Origin: Hydrogenothermaceae bacterium
GTDB taxonomy: Bacteria; Aquificota; Aquificia; Aquificales; Hydrogenothermaceae
Assembly: GCA_015490675.1 (NCBI GenBank)
Contig: WFXI01000225.1
Location: forward strand, 1-9,252
DNA length: 9,252 nt
Direction of reading: 5' to 3'
The notes under the pieces were generated by a model. The model did no database searches, had not been told where the DNA came from, and saw nothing but the letters and a program-made list of their open reading frames with translations. The position numbers and the translations under genes were made by a program. Every line of letters starts with the position of its first letter. The first letter of the stretch is position 1. Positions 6,371 through 9,252 of this stretch are shown here, in pieces.

Positions 6371-7237
6371 ATGGGTGCAACTATAGATTCTGCCTATCAC
6401 AAACTATCTGGTGAGTTAATTACTGTAGAAGAATTAAAAAGAATAAGGGAGAAAGACCCATCAAGGTTTGCTAGAGAATACAAAAAAAACCTTTTTTGTC
6501 CTAATCATCCAAAAGGTTGCACAGCAGAGCTTGTTTTTGCTGTAAGAAAAGGAACTCCTTATCTGAGAACTCATCCTGACAGTGAACATCATAAAAAGAT
6601 TAATATATGTCCTTTAGAAAAAACAAAAACCGAGTCAAAAAAAAGAGGTAGAAAAAATAGAAAAGAGGTTAAAAGAGGCAAAAAGGAAAGATATTTAGGT
6701 TCCGAAAGTAATGTTGAAGTTAGTTTAGGAGAAAAATCTATTGAAAAAATTCTACAGATTATTGAAAGAATTGAAAACAAGACAAAAGGAATCAAACAAA
6801 AAGTAGCTTACGAGCTACCAGAACAAAAGGGCATAAAGAAAACAGCCCGTTATATTGATGCAGATGTAAAAATATCTGAGACAGAAGCTAAAGTTTTAGA
6901 GACTGTAGATACATTAAGAGAATTAAGGTCAAATAATATAAGAGATATACATATTGGTAAGTATAGAATTGTTTATGGAAAACTAAAAGAAGTTTCAAGA
7001 TTAGAAGATGGAAGATTGGTTGCTGTGCTTGAAGGAAATTTTAGAATTGTCTTTGATAAAGAAATTTTAGAGAAAATGGAAATAACTATTTCTAAAGAAG
7101 ATATAGGGAAAATTTTAATAGTTCCTGTTGTTATATACAAGAGCAAACAAGAAATTTTTGAAAAATTTGGTAATCGTTTTTATGGAAGAGTTATTAAAGG
7201 TTTGGAAGGTTTTATTAGATTTCAAAAAGTTAGTTAA
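6371..7237 (+). CDS. Unknown protein: Cys/His-rich N-terminal domain (CoiA-N-like), basic linker, beta-rich C-terminus
   Basis: A 288-residue protein that I cannot name. Residues 1-82 contain AREYKKNLFCPNHPKGC, PYLRTHPDSEHHKKINICP: Cys43, His46, Cys50, His68, His73, His74 and Cys80 could bind zinc. This recalls the N-terminal domain of CoiA-like proteins and many mobile-element proteins with a pattern like 'CP..C ... y.rthp.s.Hh...C'. A strongly basic linker (84-107) follows, then a helix with heptads (about 113-142), then beta-rich sequence to the end, possibly an OB-like fold. ATG at 6371 is preferred to ATG at 6356, because GAGG at 6358-6361 lies 9 bases before it and overlaps the first ATG. 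It is the last + gene, after a 66-bp gap, so it may have separate control. A nucleic-acid-binding accessory role (defence, counter-defence or recombination) is only inference. Confidence 0.7.
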   Translation: MGATIDSAYHKLSGELITVEELKRIREKDPSRFAREYKKNLFCPNHPKGCTAELVFAVRKGTPYLRTHPDSEHHKKINICPLEKTKTESKKRGRKNRKEVKRGKKERYLGSESNVEVSLGEKSIEKILQIIERIENKTKGIKQKVAYELPEQKGIKKTARYIDADVKISETEAKVLETVDTLRELRSNNIRDIHIGKYRIVYGKLKEVSRLEDGRLVAVLEGNFRIVFDKEILEKMEITISKEDIGKILIVPVVIYKSKQEIFEKFGNRFYGRVIKGLEGFIRFQKVS

Positions 7238-7239
7238 AT

Positions 7240-7467
7240 TCAAGCTGTAGTTTTTAAAGAACCATATATTACTGTTATAGTATTTCTAATATTGGATGCC
7301 TGTTTTGCAGTTTGGATATCTCTCTTTAATTCAGTTGGGTTTCTTCTTTGGTTATAAACAAAAATTACCTTCTTATTTAGCTCACAAACCTCATATCCTA
7401 ATCCCTTTAACTGATTAGCAAGTTTAGTTAAATCAGTATTAGCTGATAATTTAGCTACTATTTCCAT
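7240..7467 (-). CDS. Small unknown protein, 75 residues, possible ferredoxin-like fold
   Basis: I do not recognise this protein. The sequence can be read as strand (MEIVAKLS), helix (DLTKLANQLKGLG), strand pair (YEVCELNKKVIFVY), helix (PTELKRDIQTAKQAS), strand (NTITVIYGSL). That beta-alpha-beta-beta-alpha-beta order suggests a ferredoxin-like fold, common in small regulators and RNA- or peptide-binding proteins. GAGGT lies 9 bases before the ATG, and a good promoter with a palindrome lies upstream, which supports a real and separately controlled gene. It ends 2 bp from the stop of the convergent + gene, leaving no room for a terminator between them. It follows the Rz1-like gene after 79 bp but has no visible link to lysis. 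Confidence 0.7.
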   Translation of the reverse strand: MEIVAKLSANTDLTKLANQLKGLGYEVCELNKKVIFVYNQRRNPTELKRDIQTAKQASNIRNTITVIYGSLKTTA

Positions 7468-7506
7468 TTGACTTTTACCTCGTAGTAAATATTACTTATA
7501 ATATTT

Positions 7507-7534
7507 AAGATAAAAAATTGAAATTATTTGTCAA
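7507..7534 (-). promoter_or_regulatory. Sigma-70-type promoter for the 75-residue gene
   Basis: On the - strand, TTGACA (7534-7529, perfect -35) is followed after 16 bp by TATCTT (7512-7507, four of six -10 bases). It points to the gene starting at 7467. The region between the lysis genes and this gene is AT-rich, so weak -10 boxes are common, but a perfect -35 box at suitable spacing is notable. Confidence 0.55.
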
Positions 7535-7540
7535 CAAATA
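7525..7540. promoter_or_regulatory. Palindrome over the -35 box, possible operator
   Basis: TATTTGT-CA-ACAAATA on the + strand is a perfect 7-bp inverted repeat with a 2-bp centre. It fully covers the -35 hexamer TTGACA of the - strand promoter. A dimeric repressor bound here would block that promoter. The regulator is not visible in the window; the gene's own product is one candidate. Confidence 0.5.
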
Positions 7541-7546
7541 CCTTTA

Positions 7547-7852
7547 TTACCAAGGTGGAGCTCTTTGATTTTCTAATATTTCTTTTAAGCTTTCACACCA
7601 GTTTCTATACTTTAGCCAGTTCTCACTTATTATTTTTGCGTTTTCTACATTTGCACAGTAGTAATACTTCCCTTCAAACTTAACACGAAAAATTTGATAA
7701 GTTATAAACTCTGGCTTTTTAGGAATAACAGGCTTTTCACACTGAATATAAACAGGCTTTTCTATGTATTTGTAAACTATCTTTTCTTTTGGTTTTATCC
7801 CGCAGCTACTTGCCAATATTAGAAAGGATATCAAATATAAAGTCCTTTTCAT
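7547..7852 (-). CDS. Rz1-like outer-membrane spanin lipoprotein (long form)
   Basis: A 101-residue protein with a lipoprotein signal: MKRTLYLISFLILASSC, Cys17 being the probable lipidated residue (lipobox ASSC, with Ala where Leu is usual). The mature part starts with a Pro/Lys-rich stretch (EKPVYIQCEKPVIPKKPEF), as in Rz1 proteins, but then has about 60 more residues with two Cys and Trp/Tyr-rich sequence ending in PPW. ATG at 7852 is chosen over the TTG at 7873 because AGGAG lies 9 bases before it and the signal peptide begins there. The first 47 bp overlap the end of the Rz-like gene in another frame, the classic Rz/Rz1 arrangement. It would join the inner-membrane partner across the periplasm to fuse the two membranes at lysis. 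Typical Rz1 proteins are shorter. Confidence 0.75.
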   Translation of the reverse strand: MKRTLYLISFLILASSCGIKPKEKIVYKYIEKPVYIQCEKPVIPKKPEFITYQIFRVKFEGKYYYCANVENAKIISENWLKYRNWCESLKEILENQRAPPW

Positions 7853-8264
7853 AAAGCTGTTCTCCTGTTTCAATTTTGAAACTACATTTTTCTTTATAAA
7901 TTATTGTTGGCTTAATTTCTTTGGGTTTTTCTGCTTTTAATTTCTGCAAATCTAATATAAGTTTTTCTTTTTTCTGAAGTAAATTCTGGCAGATTCTTTT
8001 TTGGTATTTAATTTCTTTTTGGAGCTGGTTTATTACTGTTTGTTTTGCTTTTATGTTGTTTAAAAAGGTTTTGTTGTTAGTCTCGCATAGCTTTAGATTA
8101 CTTTGAGTTTCTTTTAGCTGAACTTTTACTTTAGCTATTTGCTTTTCAAGATTGTTTATCTTTATCTTTTGATAGAAGAATACCCCTGCAATAACGGACA
8201 GTATAAAAGCATAAATGATAACTTTCCTATTTAGCAGCCCCAAAAGATTTAATAGCTGTAGCAA
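7806..8264 (-). CDS. Rz-like inner-membrane spanin
   Basis: A 152-residue protein with one N-terminal membrane helix (about 14-31, VIIYAFILSVIAGVFFYQ) followed by a long periplasmic coiled coil (about 36-110, with runs such as LEKQIAKVKVQLKETQSNLK) and a C-terminal part containing a Cys. This is the structure of Rz inner-membrane spanins. The start is a TTG at 8264: GGAG lies 9 bases before it and no ATG is available before the membrane helix. It overlaps the holin-like gene by 38 bp and the Rz1-like gene by 47 bp, so translation of the cassette is probably linked. Spanins are found in phages of hosts with an outer membrane, so this points to a Gram-negative host. Confidence 0.78.
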   Translation of the reverse strand: MLQLLNLLGLLNRKVIIYAFILSVIAGVFFYQKIKINNLEKQIAKVKVQLKETQSNLKLCETNNKTFLNNIKAKQTVINQLQKEIKYQKRICQNLLQKKEKLILDLQKLKAEKPKEIKPTIIYKEKCSFKIETGEQLYEKDFIFDILSNIGK

Positions 8265-8439
8265 CTTTGTTTACTCCGTAAAGTGATAGTAAAAGCAGAT
8301 AAAGATTTTCTGGTATATCTGGAAGCTCTTTTGTGTGGTATGCAATGTATGATGTCCACATAAGATAAAAAACTATAATAATTGCTGTAAATACTCTGCT
8401 AAAGGATGTTTTTCCATTGTCATCTTTAAATAAGCCCAA
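8227..8439 (-). CDS. Small membrane protein, probable holin
   Basis: A 70-residue protein with a polar start (MGLFKDDNGKTSFSRVF), a hydrophobic helix (about 17-34, TAIIIVFYLMWTSYIAY), a short loop with ELPDIPENL, and a second hydrophobic helix (about 44-55) continuing to NKVATAIKSFG. This matches small two-helix membrane proteins common in phage lysis cassettes (pattern LFKDxNGxTSxxR at the start, xIPxxL before helix two, Lys near the end). The start is TTG at 8439, with AGAGG about 10 bases upstream; the only internal ATG falls inside the first helix. It lies 3 bp after the endolysin gene and overlaps the Rz-like gene. The holin role rests on size, topology and place; some related proteins may only be accessory to lysis. 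Confidence 0.68.
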   Translation of the reverse strand: MGLFKDDNGKTSFSRVFTAIIIVFYLMWTSYIAYHTKELPDIPENLYLLLLSLYGVNKVATAIKSFGAAK

Positions 8440-8442
8440 TTT

Positions 8443-8919
8443 TTACTTACCTCTTTTGACTATTTTTGTATAAGTATCTGTGTCTTGAAAGTGAGGCAGT
8501 TCTTTAAATCTTTTCCACTCCCCTGACCATTCTAATCCTACTTGTTTCGCTATTTGTCCGAGGGTTTGATAGGCTTCCTTGTTGCTCCAGTCTGGTTTAC
8601 CTGCAGATAGGGGAACGCAGTCAAAGGCAAATCCGTACTGATGAAAAGATTGCCAAGCTCTGGCATTGGTGACTTTTCTTTTTGCTTCCTTTTCGGACAG
8701 TTTCCATAGTCCAAGCTTAAGCCTTTTTTCGTTTAGCTCTTCAAGGGTTATTCCAAACTTTTCAAGCCTACCTTGCATATAAAGTATTTCTTGTTCCTCT
8801 GGACTTCTATATGTGCAGTAGATTAAAACATCTATTCCATTCTCATTTGCAAGACGAAGAAAAGCCTGCACCTTCTCACGTGTGATTGGGTGCAGGTCTT
8901 CTAATTTTCTGCTTGCCAT
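8443..8919 (-). CDS. M15 family peptidase endolysin (L-Ala-D-Glu / D-Ala-D-Ala peptidase type)
   Basis: A 158-residue protein that should cut peptide links in peptidoglycan at the end of the phage cycle. The zinc-peptidase signature SFHQYGFAFD (residues 91-100) gives the ligands His93 and Asp100. The third ligand is His143 in LPHFQ, and Glu134 in SGEWKRF is close to the usual catalytic acidic position. YCTYRSPEEQEILY (34-47) is the common substrate-side segment with Arg38. There is no signal peptide, so export would depend on the holin-like protein next to it. An insert of about 35 residues (51-85) rich in Lys and Glu lies between the Arg segment and the His motif. The ATG at 8919 has GAGGAG 8 bases upstream, inside the end of the preceding gene, which stops 5 bp away. 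Confidence 0.92.
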   Translation of the reverse strand: MASRKLEDLHPITREKVQAFLRLANENGIDVLIYCTYRSPEEQEILYMQGRLEKFGITLEELNEKRLKLGLWKLSEKEAKRKVTNARAWQSFHQYGFAFDCVPLSAGKPDWSNKEAYQTLGQIAKQVGLEWSGEWKRFKELPHFQDTDTYTKIVKRGK

Positions 8920-8924
8920 GACTG

Positions 8925-9252
8925 CTACTCCTCATTTTGTGGTAATGGTGATGTTTTTATGGAGTTTTCAAATATTTGTTGTTCTACTGCTTTTAAATCA
9001 AGTTTTAAAAGTTGTCCTAGGTTTGTTATTGCTTGTAGTTTATTATCTAACCAGTTCCATATCGCGTCATCGTAGGTTTGATACCAACTAAGCAATGCTT
9101 TTGCTTCTTGGTCATTTTGGGAGGCGTAAAATTGAACATCTGCAAGTGAAATGTAACCATAGCTGTCTAAAATTTTCTGAAGTCTCTGCTTTTCATATAA
9201 CAAAAGTTCTTTTTGTTTTTGTTTTTTCAATTCATTCAAAGATGGTAGAGGT
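8925..9252 (-). CDS. C-terminal part of an unknown phage protein, perhaps tail-fibre-associated (5' end outside window)
   Basis: The frame stays open to the right edge, reading PLPSLNELKKQKQKELLLYEK and so on. A TTG at 9239 could serve as a start but has no Shine-Dalgarno in front of it, so the gene probably begins outside. The visible 109 or so codons are helical and charged: LQKILDSYGYISLADVQFYASQ, then DQEAKALLSWYQTYDDAIWNWLDNK, then LGQLLKLDLKAVEQQIF. The pattern 'eAqALLxWYxxyDxaiW' is one I associate with small proteins encoded near tail fibre genes, such as fibre assembly or XkdW-like proteins. The gene lies directly upstream of the endolysin in the same operon, as such genes often do. 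The role is a guess from context. Confidence 0.6.
   Translation of the reverse strand, partial: PLPSLNELKKQKQKELLLYEKQRLQKILDSYGYISLADVQFYASQNDQEAKALLSWYQTYDDAIWNWLDNKLQAITNLGQLLKLDLKAVEQQIFENSIKTSPLPQNEE

Noticed and set aside
8882..9091. A 69-codon + strand open frame with hydrophobic product
   Set aside because: It is opposite the endolysin start and the partial fibre-associated gene, both of which have better support. The hydrophobic composition arises from the complement of Lys/Glu/Gln-rich codons.

Overview
The window is a piece of a transposable (Mu-like) prophage, or a relic or relative of one, in an AT-rich Gram-negative host. The protein composition is rich in Lys, Ile and Glu, and the paired spanin genes imply an outer membrane. 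A thermophilic host such as an Aquificota or Campylobacterota member would fit, but this is an impression from composition and not a demonstrated assignment.

Layout. (1) 1-161: a tandem array of seven 23-bp units, nested in two exact 69-bp copies, which looks like a protein-binding array. (2) 162-234: an AT-rich leader with a short dyad. (3) 235-7237, + strand: one tightly packed operon. It starts with a small Hjc/PDDEXK-type nuclease, then a gp25-gp26-gp27-like trio in the same order as in phage Mu (membrane coiled-coil protein, winged-helix protein, DUF3486 protein). It then passes directly into tail genes: a hub-like protein, an 898-residue TP901-type tape measure, a baseplate-like protein with an added Cys tail, and an HK97-gp10-like protein. 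It ends in an unfamiliar Cys/His-rich protein. (4) 7240-9252, - strand: a convergent block. Read in its own direction it has the 3' part of a probable tail-fibre-associated gene, an M15 endolysin, a small holin-like membrane protein, an Rz-like inner-membrane spanin with an overlapping Rz1-like lipoprotein, and finally a 75-residue unknown gene behind its own promoter with a palindrome over the -35 box.

How it fits together. The + operon would make part of the tail and some packaging-associated proteins. The - block would release particles by cutting peptidoglycan, opening the inner membrane and fusing the membranes. Two points set it apart from phage Mu. The gp27-like gene overlaps a tail gene by 4 bp, where Mu has large terminase, portal and head genes. 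The lysis cassette, which precedes gp25 in Mu, lies on the other strand at the far side, and the repeat array with the nuclease gene sits in its place. No transposase, repressor, terminase large subunit, portal, capsid, sheath or tube gene is visible here, so completeness of the phage cannot be judged from this window.
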